64,000 nt of DNA from Rotaria sordida (Eukaryota > Rotifera > Eurotatoria > Philodinida > Philodinidae): contig CAJNOL010000107.1 of NCBI GenBank assembly GCA_905250125.1, positions 142,448 to 206,447 on the forward strand, read 5' to 3'. Below, one piece after another: positions 9,658 to 22,122 of the stretch. Numbering within the stretch: position 1 is the stretch's first letter; every line of letters starts with the position of its first letter. The position numbers and the translations under genes are program-made. The notes under the pieces were generated by a model. That model was not told the origin of the DNA, did no database searches, and saw only the letters and a list, made by a program, of their open reading frames with translations.

Positions 9658-12600
9658 TTATCCATCAAGTTCAAGTCCAAAACCCACTTTATGTCCACCA
9701 GCATTCAAATTTCGAGCTTCGAATAATGCCGATAAAGTTAATTTGACACCTAATTAATTAAATTATATAGAAAAATTTAATAGAAAAGATAAAAACCTAT
9801 ACCTGGTCGTAAAAATTGTTGAAAGGAAAGACCAACTTGACAAATATTATTTACTTTTGCACCAACTACAGTTTGAGAATCAAGTTGATATTTTGATGCA
9901 AATGCAAATCGTGTTTGATTTGAACCAGCTGTCCAAGCTAATTGTACACCAGTTTCAAGTCGATCATTGACACGTTGATAAACACTACCACCAACTTCAT
10001 TACCATCATTCCTATTAAATAAAATATCATTAAAAAAAAATGATTTACTGTATGTTGTAAAATATATTTCGTTATGTTAGTTGTGTTCGAACCAAGAAAG
10101 AGAACATAAAATTTATATTTATATTGACATTTATGAAGTGTTAATTTATTACTCTTTCTAAAGGTAAGAAATGTACTTTATTATTTACACTTTTATTTTT
10201 AATGTGTCGTTTTTTTTTTCATTGATAGAAATTTTTAACGAATGTTTTTTGCTGTGAACTATCTTTCATTTATTAAAATAAAAATTAAACGAGTGTATAG
10301 TCATTGTAATTTAGTTTTATGTTGATGAATGAAGATAACAGAATACAGATACTTAAAACATATCAAATGTAAATATATGTCAAACTTGAAACTAAAACTC
10401 AATTATTGGACAAAGATATTTAGGTATTTTGAAGTTGGCACAGAAAGGCACATGCAGAGTGTTTCTCTAAAATGTTTGAATATCTCATCTAAGTACCTGA
10501 ATAATTGAATATCTCAAAAGGTCTTTAATAATTAAATTCAAGTTTCAGATTTAACACAAATACAAAAGTAGTGTCCTCTGTAAAGAAAACTCTACTGAAT
10601 ATAGCCAACACAGTTTTTACTTGAGCAAATAGTCATGATCATTTACATACGATTAATTCATCCTAACAAGTTTAGTGAAGGTTCTTTTCGAATAATTATT
10701 GATTGAAAACTTCATCGGCTCAGTTGCAATACTCTAGACATTGATTAGAAGCGGCCTTAGGCGACCAAATTCTGTTGAATATCACCAACAAAAAAAAAAT
10801 CTGATAAATTCATGAAGTCATAGGAAAGGATGAGCTCTATATTTGTCATGAATGAAAAGGTTGAAATTATTTGAAACAAATAATCATCAAGCGAAGAACT
10901 TGTATTGGTTGAAATTTGACTTAGTAGAGTATCGTGAAAACATTCTTTAGTATCTTTTCTTAGAGCAAACAGACAAATATTGTTATTTTAAAAAAACGCT
11001 GTTAGCGCAATCCCTTGCGGAATTAAAAATGTGAAACACGATGAATCTATTGTTACTAATTAAATAGAAATCCTTTTGTTCCGTTCCTTTGCGACTTATT
11101 TGTAGTTAACCGTTTATCTGATCTTTTACAACTACCGCTTCTCTATCACGGTCTGTGATGGGTACCAGGGTTCTCTATCACGGCCTGTGATGGGTACCCT
11201 GGATTCTCTGTCACGGTCTGTGATGGGTACCCTGAATTCTCTGTCACGGTCTGTGATGGGTACCCTGGATTCTTTGTCACGGTCTGTAATGGGTACCAAG
11301 GTTCTCTGTCACGGTCTGTGATGGGTACCCTGGATTCTCTGTCACGATCTGTGATGGGTACCAAGGCTCTCTGTCACGGTCTGTGATGGGTACCCGGGTT
11401 CTCTGTCACGGTCTGTGGGGGGAGTGGGTCCAAATTTCTACCCCTAAACACTTCAACACTCCTTTCAGATCGTGTTTCACAAAATGTAGGGAACATAGAA
11501 ATACTACAAACGGCTAAACCCTAATATTATACCGATTTCTGTCTTATACTTTTTATCAACAAAGCAAAAGATTATCAATTAGTGCTTAAAGTATCACAGT
11601 TGATAAGAATGTCTGATAGTATATCCATACAGATGATTTTATTATATTGAAGTTGAATGTATTATAATTATTATATTCATATGTTATTCAACGCGTCGAG
11701 CATTATATTATTTTCAAATGCTTCATTTTAACGAATAGGATCTATTAAGCAAAACAATTCTAATTATTCCATTGGAATACTGTACCCAAGATGAAGAAAT
11801 TTCTATGATCGTATATCCTACATTTGCTGAAGAATAAATTTAATTACATCTATTCTGTAGACTTTTATCCAAAATCACCACTACTTATTATAAGCCCGAA
11901 GTATAATCGAATATTTTCATAGACAGTTACAACTTTAAGGAATTTTTATTATAAACACTTCTCCGCGAAGCTTCTTTAAAGCTAAAATATGAACTCTCAT
12001 ATCTTATTTAGCTTGATTATACTAATACAATTTATGTAAAATACAAAAATTTCTAAAAAGCATCAATTGTTTTTCAAGAATAATTGATCGTCAGAGAATG
12101 GGACTATCCTATTTATTTTGTGCATTTTAAATAGATCTCTTTTTCTTTTACTGCCCTCACAGAGGCATAATTTTTAATTTGCCCTGTTACTATTCATTCG
12201 TTATTTATATCCTTTTTTTTCTTTATGTACTTTATTTCATTATTATTCTAATCATTGAGCTAACTGACGAATAAGCCTGTTGCATGCTTTTATTATTTCT
12301 ATAATAGGTTTCAACGCATTATTATGCATCTCGATAAACTTAGAAATACTAATATTACTTATTTCCGAAAGTTAGAACTTGATCAGTTCATGTTTGTCGT
12401 ATAGGTCAAATGACGATTGGAGCAAATCAATACATCACTATCTATCATGATATAATCATTTATCTGCATTTAAGTCGGAAACTGCAACTATTAACAACAT
12501 TCAAAAACCTATTCCAGTTATTTAAATTTTAAGCAAGACTTTGGAATGTAGTAGAACAAGCTATGCGTTGCTACGAAATTTTTTGTACCTAACGATCGGT

Positions 12601-14079
12601 GACCACAGTTGGTAAGGTTTGTATGGGAAATGAGGAGAGAGTCGGAAAATTTCCACTCATTGTTTTCCTTGAAAAAGACGGAAACTCAAGTTTATAAGAA
12701 AATATTCCATGGTTTCCAGCAAATTATCTTATAAACCAGAAGATGATCTCAGACACTGCTAGTCGTCGACTAAATAAATCAAAAAAAACGAGATACCGAA
12801 ACCACTAGGAAAAAAAGTTACCTGGACCGAAACTAAAAAACTTCGTTCCGCACATCTGTAATCTTGCCCATAGAATGTTCTTTACTGATTTTCAACGAAT
12901 TCATAGTTTTCTTATCGAAGTCTTTAACTCTTCAACATCCGAACTATCAATCTAATTCATTTTTATTTTTCTTTTAAAAACCTATTTTCAATGTTATAAT
13001 CATGTTCACAAGAAAAAAGAAAATTTCGAACTTACATATTTGCATATAAAGTAAAATCTTTAGCTTTGAAGCCAACAGAAAAATTATTTTTTGTTAATAA
13101 TGATCGAGCTGTATTAAAAACATATTGATAACCAGCTAACCAACCTTGATGACCGACAACAATGGCACCATTAAGAATTGGACCATTATTATCAAAAGCA
13201 ACATTTGTTTCAACATGAGCTCTATCATGTGTATATGTTGTACGAAGTTCAGCTGTTTTCTTCCTAAAATAAAAATATAAATCATTTTAAAATCATATAT
13301 ATATATATATATATATGTATATAATTTTTTTAGTTTTCTTGTATTTTATTATTTCCAAAAAAAAACAAAAGAACAAAATAAAAATATTTTTACCAATATC
13401 TGTTGTTTCCCGAATGAGAATAAGATCCCGTTAGATGTAATTTTTTCAATTGTGTACGCACACGTATCTGAAGTTTGGCACTGTAGCTGTAAATATGTTG
13501 TTGAGAAGATAAAACTAACTATTTATTTTTATCCATTTAGAATATATTAAACGAAACAAATACCTCTGGGATGTAATATCTAAGGATAATGGACGGGTTT
13601 TCATACCAAAATGAATTCTCTCGTAGCTATTGCTATTGCTATAAAGGTGTGTTTTTTTGATCAATCGAAAAAAAAATTATATACGAAATATTTTTGTTAT
13701 TTTACCCAGTATTTGGTATGAGACTTGCATCAAATACAATTTTAAATCCTTCAGCTAATTGATTATCCGCTGTTATTTCACATTTAAGTAAATTATCTGT
13801 ATTCCATTTTTCCAAAAATGTTAAACCATATTCAGGAACAACATATTTGGTTTCAAGGCTACCAGATGTTTTTAATGTTTCAGTATTATGTTCGCCAATA
13901 ACATTAAAATTAACTCCATTAGCAGTACGAGTTTTAATATCAAGTTTAAATATATTAAAAACTATGAAAAATATTCAAGATAAACATATATTAAATGTAA
14001 ATAATAAAATCATACAGTAGCCTTTATTAAAAATATCGGAAACTTGTTTGTTAAGATCAGAAAATTTTGGTGGAGCCAT
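9658..14079 (-). CDS. VDAC: voltage-dependent anion channel (mitochondrial porin)
   Basis: Outer-mitochondrial-membrane beta-barrel for metabolite and ion exchange. Core exons: 14016-14079, 13706-13961, 13036-13263, 9803-10011, 9658-9749, which sum to 849 nt and give 282 aa, the usual VDAC length. Hallmarks are the [12 protein letters not shown] start (N-terminal helix), [47 protein letters not shown] and the terminal [14 protein letters not shown]...[13 protein letters not shown]. Two further exons, 13564-13638 (75 nt) and 13394-13486 (93 nt), sit between exons 2 and 3. Both carry good splice sites and the same phase, so inclusion adds 56 residues after PNTG without a frame change, while skipping yields a canonical [12 protein letters not shown] junction. 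The 3-kb intron before the penultimate exon holds a minisatellite and a repeat fragment. Confidence 0.96.
10991..11042 (+). repeat. dispersed repeat R1, copy C (truncated)
   Basis: Shares the CGCTGTTAGCGCAATCC end and GTGAAACACGAT with copies at 2950-3160 and 38632-38843, then diverges. An inverted GTGAAACACGAT occurs again at 11468-11481, on the far side of the minisatellite, so the minisatellite may lie inside a related element. Confidence 0.5.
11141..11418. repeat. 32-33 bp minisatellite, about 8.5 copies, in VDAC intron
   Basis: Eight full units of 32 or 33 bp plus part of a ninth, each of the form CTCTGTCACGGTCTGTGATG followed by GGTACC and a variable 6-7 bp tail. Each unit holds two small dyads: TCACRGxCTGTGA and the palindrome GGTACC. 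GC content is well above the surroundings. The open frame across it on the minus strand (11-residue repeat) is a by-product of the 33-bp period. Confidence 0.95.
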
Positions 14080-16736
14080 TTATATAATTTTAATATGTGG
14101 TAAAAAAAAACACCGTCTCAAGAAAGAAAAACAGTAGGTCAAAGTAAATAGAACGAACCAATACTTCTGTACATTGATCATTCATCGATTTAAGCAATCT
14201 GGATTTGTTGATTGGTCATTGTTCAACCAATAGATAAACAATTATCTAGATGAAAATCATTTCGTTTCAGTCGAGTTTTTTTTCGATTTTCTTTTCTTAT
14301 ATATAATATGTATATTTATAAAATATTTTAATAATAATTATAAAATATTAAATTATTATTAATCATGGAGGTTGTTACTCAGTTTAGTTACAATATCATG
14401 GTAGATTCTTTCTAACGATGAGTGACATGCAAAGCATATTATCGATAAATATGAGAATCAATCAACATTTTTCTCTTACAGATTTATTTGAATTAGAAAA
14501 AAAGAAAGCCTTGAACGCATTTATTAATTTTTTTTGTGTAATTATATGAAATGAAATTTCGAATATTAGGCATATTTGTCTAAATTGATAATCCAGAGAT
14601 GAATTTGATAATTTGATTTGATGATATACATTGAATGTAAGAAAGAGAATCAATCAATTGGCAAAAAAAAGAACTGAAATTTTTGTTACAATTTTAAAAC
14701 TAATTTCAAATAACATTTCACTGATAACATATAAAATTTACAAAGATTAAATAAAACATAAAACTTTGAATAGATTTCATTTGCTAAAAAACTCAAATAA
14801 TTTAAGACTTAATTGATATTTGTTCTTACGAGGGAATCCATCCAAATGATAATTTTCGTTTGAGTGCTCATAGGTAGGATTCATATAAAAGTTCCTAAAG
14901 AATTCGTGCTATTAGGTTTTTCTTCTTGAGTTATGGTCATTTTACTGAACTTTTAACTCATTGTAGGATATCATAAAAAAAATTGGAACAAGGAGTTTTG
15001 ACCTGAAATTCTCTCCAAGAACAACTCTTATGATTCTTATGATGTCTTGAAAATTTCAGTTCACATGGATGATTTCTTCTTAAGATATCGTATGACTAAA
15101 AACTGAGCTATTTTTGGAGTTCTTGTATTAAAAGTAACGTTTTTTTTTTTTTACAAACGTGTTATCTCTGAAGGAAACATTTGCTTGAACTGAATCTTTC
15201 AGGATATCATAAGAATCATGAGAGTTATTGTTCGAGAGAATTTCAGGGTGAAACTCCTTATTGTGATTTTTCTCGTAATATTCTACAACAGACTGAAAGT
15301 TTAGTAAAATGATAATAACTTGAGAAGAAAGATTTAATAACATGAACTCTTTCAGAATTTTTATCTACACTATAAGTTCTACTTATGAGCACTCAAATGG
15401 AGATTATCAATCGGATAAGTTCTCTCGTTAGTCAAGTGAGGAAGACTCTGATTTTTAATGAAAAATAAATGTTGATTGATGATAGTCTCTAGAAAGCGAT
15501 TGATGAGATTTATATAAAACGTCAGAACTTTCGAACATGAGTAAATAAATATCTGTGACATATACAGTAATGCAGATAATCATGGGCAATTGCCCACAAA
15601 TTTTGTTTTTTGAAAGTGGTGACAATCGCCTATACTTGCCTACTCCTCAAAATGGTTTGACTATAGTAAATTGTCTACTACTCAAATATGGCTGGCTATG
15701 CAAATAAATGTATATCTTTTTATTATATGTATTATACACTTTTAATTCATATTAAAATTTTATTCAATTTCTATTTTAAATCTATCAGCAACAAATCAAT
15801 AAGATAATAACCAACGAACAAATTCGACGAGTCATGGAGGTCAATCTTATTATTCTGAATATTATCCTACTCAATCTGTATTTTCTTTTGACAAGTCGCG
15901 ACAATCATTCTTCTCATTTTGGTGAAAAATACAAATGAAATAGAATAACCTTCCAAATATATGATTGATCTACATGACAGGATTTGTAACAATTATTGAT
16001 TGAATCTGATCCGTAATAAGAACAAATTTCTATCCTTGTACTAATGAAAGAAACGATTGAAATTATCTGATGATCATTGAAGTCTACTCATTCGAATCGT
16101 CAAGGTAGTATTTTTTTTAATATAAGTACCTTTCATCAGGGTCGAAACAGACTTTTTTTTTCTACTAGAATATACAAGTCAAGCATAAATATGGACTGAT
16201 TATCATGACCTATTCGTATTTGATTGCATTTTATTTGACACATTCTTTTCCTTTACACATCATCAAATGAACATTTCTTTTTCATATTACTTTTATCATA
16301 CTGTTTCATTTTTACCAATGTGATAATAATAATAATGATGATAGTGAATAGTTTGCCTTTGCTTTTTTCGCTACATATGCATATGTATGTGGTGCTCAAT
16401 CGTGCATGACAAATTTTTTGTTCAACATTTTCATATGAAACTCGAAATAGAAAACAAGTCGACACTACTGTCAACCATACTTTCTCCGGTTAAAAGAGAG
16501 AGAAAGAAAGCAAAAAAAAATTGAATAAGACACACACAACGTTGAAGCTACTCGACTGTATGCTGACACTTTCATCACATAACCATTAACCCAACGATCG
16601 AACATATAGTATATACGCATCAAAATGATTAATGGTAGTGTCCATTTTTGCTCGATGATGTGTATTCTAGCTTCTCAGTAAGAAAAGTGAACACGAAGTG
16701 TCTCAATCATCAAAAATAAAAAAGAAAAAAAGACCT
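14080..16736. other. intergenic, 5' side of VDAC and of the Pro/Gln-rich gene
   Basis: Shared upstream region of two divergent genes. No gene recognised. It contains the palindrome at about 14826-15432 and a short dyad ATGGGCAATTGCCCA near 15580. ORFs at 14462-14653, 15128-15343, 15379-15561 and 16253-16474 show no family features. Confidence 0.6.
14826..15432. repeat. 0.6-kb imperfect palindrome
   Basis: TTTGAGTGCTCAT at about 14859-14871 pairs with ATGAGCACTCAAA at about 15385-15397. The arms continue with CCTGAAATTCTCTC and its complement, and ATGATTCTTATGATGTC and its complement. The centre is near 15128. Arms are about 300 bp and clearly diverged. No coding content. Confidence 0.75.
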
Positions 16737-19058
16737 ATGTTTCAGCAACCATTTTATCCTCATCAACCAGGTTTTCCTAATAACCGTGGTCCAACAAATC
16801 ATTTTATGCCATCTCGTCCATTTTTTTATCGTCCAAATGGTTCTGTAATAAATCAAAGTACGCATAATTTTAATTTTACACGTGATTTTGAACGTTTTCC
16901 AATGCCACATCATGGTTTTACTTCAGTGCCATCAGGTAATTATCCTCCATTTTATGATTTTAATAATCAACAATTTGAACAACAACGATGGAGACAAAAT
17001 ATGGCTCGTCCTTCACAACAACAACAACAACAACAACAACATCGTCGAACACCAGCTTTTCATTTTCAAGATCAATCAACATCCTATTTTATGACTGATC
17101 CAATTGTAACAAATGATGATCGTTTAACTGTAATAAAAATTTTTACTTTTATTTATTTAATTATTTATTTGTTTTTTATTTCTTATTTAGATTCAATTAA
17201 CGAAGGTTCATATTGGACCAAATGGTGATCAACAACGTGTATTTGTCGAACAAGAATTTAGTAACGAAAAAGAATTAAATAAATTTGTTCGAAATTTAAG
17301 ACATAATTTTGAAAAAACATTTAATAATCGTTCATCGGATCATAATAGTATTAATTCAGATGAAAGTAACTGTACAGATAGTAAAAAATCTGGGTAAGAT
17401 TCTCAAAATTACATTTTTTTTGTTGTTGAATTATTAATCTCATGAGTAGGAGCTTAAAGATACCGCGTCTTCCTCTTCGTGACTCAAAATTTTTTTTTGT
17501 GACTGTTTTATAATCTAAACTCGTTTTTATCTATTGAGTATGTTTTGGGATCTAACTTTTTCAGGAAAAAAAAAGTGCAGAAATACCTGCGTTTCTCCGA
17601 CTGCTGATTTTTGATAGCTCTTACGAAAAAAATGTGTTTTTTTTTTAGAATCCCTTCGATATTTGGTTTTTTTATTCAAAGGGTAAAATATAAAAAGATA
17701 CCTATCTCAAACAGCTTTTAGTGCGCTTGTAATAATAATTTCCAGCTCGTAAAGAAATGGAGACGAAAATTGTGACCATTGTGATCTCTGTATCTCATAG
17801 CAGACAGCATCCGAGAACTTTGAGTCTATGGTAACTTTTGTTCTACTGACTAAGATCTACTTGCCCTGAAAATTTCAAATGTTACTAATGAATCGTCTTC
17901 CAGAAAGGCGTTATTCTTAAACTATTCTTTGGAAAAGAAAATATAAATTGATATTGATATTTTTAGTGTTATTGTCATTGAAGAACCCGATGAAGAACCT
18001 AAAGTTTATCAACAACAAGTATATAATGCAAATATTGAAACAAAAAAAGCTACATCATCTATAATTACACCACCAATGTCACCACCAATGGAATCTGTAC
18101 CTCCACCAAAACTTGAAGATCATTCTCAACCATCAAAACGTGAACATCGTCGTACAAAACATATGTCACCATCAACTTCTCAAATGTCATCATCATCAAC
18201 AACACGTTCACGTCGACGTCATAAAAATAAAATGAAATATCGTCGACAACAAATCGATAATCGAGAAGAACCAAAATTATCACATCCATTTCCAATGTCA
18301 AGTTTTTCACGTCAATTTCAATCTACACCAATACCATCAAGTTTTCAACAAAGGTTTTATCCTAGAGATAATAGTTTTCGGATGAAAACTCCTTTTACTA
18401 TACCAACAAATCCAAATCCAAATCCTCAATGGGTATTTAAATATAATTGTTATTTACAAAAAGAAAAAAAAACAAATCGTTGTTCTGTTTTCTTCTTTAT
18501 TTTAAGAGATTCAATCAACATGGAAATCCAAAAACTCGTTCACGTTCATATGTACCACCTATGAATGATCATTTTCCACCTCCACCTCCAACACCATCAC
18601 GTTTTCATAATCCAATCGATCCATTTTTTCAATCGATCCATTCATCAAAATTTTCTCATCATCGTCATAAAGATTCTCACGTACCATCATCACCTACAAA
18701 AGCTCATCGTTCACAACGTCGACAATCATATCATCCAACAACAATAGCAGAAAATCATGTTTATCCACATAATGAACAACAACAACCACGTGTTCAACGT
18801 ACAAAATCTGAATGTCAAAATTTTCAACAACAGCAACAAAAAAGTCAAAGTACAACAAATTTTCCAAATTTTTCACCATTACAACAACCGCCTATTATTC
18901 AAAGACATTTTACACCATTTCGTTCACCACCTGTTATTCCACCATCAGTAAATACGACAGTACCACTTTTTTATCCAAATCAAAGAAGACAATTTGGACA
19001 TATGCAAACACCATTACATTTAATAAAGACTTTTCGTTTAAGTACAAATCGTTTTTAA
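16737..19058 (+). CDS. Pro/Gln/His/Ser-rich disordered protein, about 537 aa
   Basis: Four exons: 16737-17129, 17191-17393, 17967-18432, 18507-19058; lengths sum to whole codons. The first in-frame ATG is at 16737. An acceptor-like TTCTAG ends at 16670, and the frame is open from there, so an upstream coding exon is possible. The protein is low complexity: a Phe/Pro/Asn-rich start, a Gln run (about residue 95), SR/RRR basic patches and Pro-rich stretches (HFPPPPPTP). The one segment that looks folded is in exon 2 (TKVHIGPNGDQQRVFVEQEF and on through NEKELNKFVRNL, about residues 135-170). No known domain recognised. An RNA-granule or scaffold role is possible but unsupported. Its stop overlaps the stop of the convergent endostatin gene. 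Confidence 0.75.
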
Positions 19059-22000
19059 TGTCTATAATAATTTCGTTTTTCACAGTTTGTTTCAATACAT
19101 AAAATTCCCATATTTGAATCGCTTAGTGAACAAGGCCATATATATTCATAATGAAATAAACCATTGATATTATTTGGTAAACGACTTGCAATACCAGATA
19201 TACTTGAATTTTGACGACTCCAATCGAGACCTAGATAAAAACAAGAAAGAATTAAGAAAGAGAAATATATCATAATTACAAGTATTGCTTGATGCTGTGC
19301 CATTAGGAAGACTACCATGCCACCAATATTGAAATCTAGAAAACATTGAAACAAAAGATATTCGAACGATAAATTTGAATGATTTAGGACTCATAGTAAA
19401 TGAAATTTTCTCGCAGAGACACAACTTAACTAGATTATTTACTAATGAAAAGCTACGACATTAGAATTGATCAAAAGCTTGATCTTGCACATGTACGAGT
19501 ATGAAATAACATCAACACTACATTTCACTACGGATAATAGTGAACAAAAATTGGTCCGACAACTATTAATATGAACCTTTTTATCTAATGAGCAAGACTG
19601 ACTAAACAATTAAGTAATATCATGCTCTTCGATCTAAATTATTAACATTTGCTAAAAAGATCATGAAAACTCACTGTGGTTTAAATCCTTGTACATCCAA
19701 AATTTCATTTTTTGGTGGTTTTCGTTCAAAAATTTCTTCAAATGTATCAAATAAAATTTGTTCCTTGACAAATAAAAAAATAAAACTTATAAATAAAAGA
19801 AAAACAAAGAAGTGTGTCAACAACAAAAACTTACATTCATATTAGTAATCTTTGCATTCATACAAACACCATCAAATAAATTAGCTAACCATTGTGTACT
19901 TGATGACATAAATGCTCGATAAAAACCTGTTAAATGATGACGGTCAGAAATGCGTTCACATAAATTATCATAATCGGATAATTTCGAACAAAATTTAGTT
20001 GGATTATTTGGATTACACATTCTTCGGATTTGAGGACCCAATGCAAATATATGAAGCTAAAAAATTTATATATATTCATTATTTAACAAGGAAAGTCCTT
20101 CAATTGTTCAATCGATTTTGAATCAAGACTATCTACATTATGTAGATCCAAATGAACTATGAATTCGATGAAAAGAATTCGTACCTTTAGCTTATTGCTA
20201 CGGAGATACTGTACTTTTACGATATTGTTTAAATAAATGTTGTGGTAACAAAAAATTTAATTTTCGAATTTCGACTTCAAACTTGGCCATAGAGGAAGGT
20301 CTTAACGAGAATAGGTCCAAGTCTTTTGATTTACTTCTATCCTGAAATAAGAACATCAAATCTGTTGGTTTATATGAATTATGTAACAGACACACTATTA
20401 CTATAGTTATATCTAGAACAGGAACAATAACAAGATCTAAAATACTAACGAAAAAATCTATTCTCATTAACGTCTAACTTTATACAAAGTTTCCAGTCAA
20501 AATTCAAAAGTCAGTTTGTTTGTTACCATAACATTAGTTTAAAAAGTATAGTATTTCTATAGCAATGACCTAAGGGTACGAACTCCTTTCATGGCATTCA
20601 TAGCTCATTGAAATCCACATAGTGCATGTAGGCTCAACTTGATTGAATACTTGAAGGACTTTCTTCGTCAGACGAACAATCAAATGAAATACTTACTCTT
20701 GTACATGGAAGTGTAATTGTGCATTTCTAGAAAAATTTCAATAATGCTTCATAGTTTTATATTTATACTTAAGGAAAAAAAAAGAATTCCTACCGGTTTC
20801 GGAATAGATACTGTTGTTGGTAATATTGGATATTGTAAAGGAATTGCATGCTAGAAAATCAATAACTAAATTAATTAAATTTATTCAAAATTTTATACTT
20901 CGATCTCTAATCCTAATGGTACTAATCTTTGATGAACTCGAATAAACACACTTTGTAAACGACCACGTTCATTAACAATATGAACATATGTATGATCCGG
21001 ATAATCATAATATGCATCCATTGCTGCTTTTAATGTTGGAAATACTCGTATATTTAACTATAAAAATAGATGATTATTTTATTAATTAAACTGAAATGAT
21101 TCAAACTTGTTTTGATTGTTGACAATTTGATATACAAGATGTACCAACATCACCTTTATCACCTTTGTCTCCTTTCAATTGCATATACTAAAATATAATC
21201 ATAAACATAAAAGAATACTTGATTTTCTTTTTATTGATACCATATTGTAGTCAATATCAAGTGGATTTAATCTTGTTGATAGTGTGATTGGTGTTGATGT
21301 TGATGGTGGTACAGGACATGTACAAGAAGTTAGTCGAGCATTTCGATTGGCTATTTGCTATAATAAGACTATATGATTATTTTTACATATGGAAAGTTGT
21401 TATACTTTTGTATCAATAATTAATTGCCGAATTGATTGAGCAAGATGTTGTAATTGTATGTGAGAGCCAAGACAATCATTTGGATATGTAGTTTCTCTCG
21501 AAATACAATCTATATATCAACGTTGTCAAAAATCAACTGGTACATCAATTTATCTTACTTTCTGGACAAATACCCGGATCACCTTGTTCTCCACGTTCAC
21601 CCTTAAAATGAAGTATTGTAAATATTGTTTTTTTTTTCTTTTATGTATTTTTACCTTCTCACATCGACATGAAGGTGGATACGTCTAATAGACAAGAAAA
21701 AAAAAACCAAGAATTTCAATAATGTTTATTTTCTTTTAACTTACATGAGATTTAATTCTAGTCAAAGCATTTGTTGATATTCCCTATAACATACAAACAA
21801 AGATAATTGTCAAGTTTGTATAACATCATAGGCTTCGAGCTAAACATATAAGATTAAGCTGTTTGATTACAACATCAAAATATATAAATAAAAGAATCGG
21901 AATTTACCAACAACATATTATATAAACAATTTATTCTTTATTTATTAATAGAATTACATATTACGAAAACATGATAGATTAGAAGATCATGCCTTTTGCT

Positions 22001-22122
22001 CTATCTTTAATATAAATCTATGATTATGTGTAAGTATGAGGAAAAAAAACTAATGAAAATTATATTCAAAATAGAATTAAAATTACCTGACAAAGAATAA
22101 TTACAATAAATAAATTGAACAT
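19055..22122 (-). CDS. reduced collagen XV/XVIII-like protein with endostatin domain
   Basis: Fourteen exons: 22087-22122, 21745-21783, 21655-21684, 21559-21601, 21406-21509, 21241-21357, 21107-21187, 20899-21057, 20794-20850, 20697-20726, 19835-20056, 19675-19763, 19280-19335, 19055-19230. They sum to 1239 nt, 412 aa. It opens with a signal peptide (MFNLFIVIILCQ). Two very short Gly-X-Y pieces follow (GERGEQGDPG and KGDKGDKGDVG), then a trimerisation-like module (IRVFPTLKAAMDAYYDYP through FIRVHQRL), then a C-terminal endostatin/NC10 domain (LHIFALGPQIRRM, GFYRAFMSSSTQ, LFDTFEEIFE, WWHGSLPNGTASSNTC, GIASRL, MGILCIETNC). Family members are basement-membrane collagens with long helices; here the helix is nearly lost. 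It is secreted, extracellular matrix. Intron 10 holds a palindrome. Confidence 0.9.
20088..20672. repeat. imperfect palindrome in endostatin-gene intron
   Basis: GAAAGTCCTTCAA at about 20091 pairs with TTGAAGGACTTTC at about 20651. CTATGAATTCGATGAAAAG pairs with CTTTCATGGCATTCATAG, and a TTCGTACC block with its complement near 20580. The centre is near 20377, arms about 290 bp. It lies wholly within an intron of the endostatin gene. Confidence 0.75.

Noticed and set aside
11146..11364. 72-aa open frame with an 11-residue repeat
   Set aside because: It is the 33-bp minisatellite read in one frame, inside a VDAC intron, with no start context or splice support.
11141..11418. Possible CRISPR-like array
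   Set aside because: Direct repeats without unique spacers, in a eukaryotic intron; it is a minisatellite.
16698..16736. GTG start 39 nt upstream for the Pro/Gln-rich gene
   Set aside because: A GTG start is not expected here; the first ATG (16737) or an upstream spliced exon is more likely.
17394..17966. Possible additional palindrome in intron 2 of the Pro/Gln-rich gene
   Set aside because: Only scattered short matches between the halves (for example TTAA..ATA.CGC); too weak to list.
18065..18951. Several open frames on both strands over the Pro/Gln-rich gene exons
   Set aside because: Shadows of low-complexity CAA/CCA/TCA codons read in other frames.
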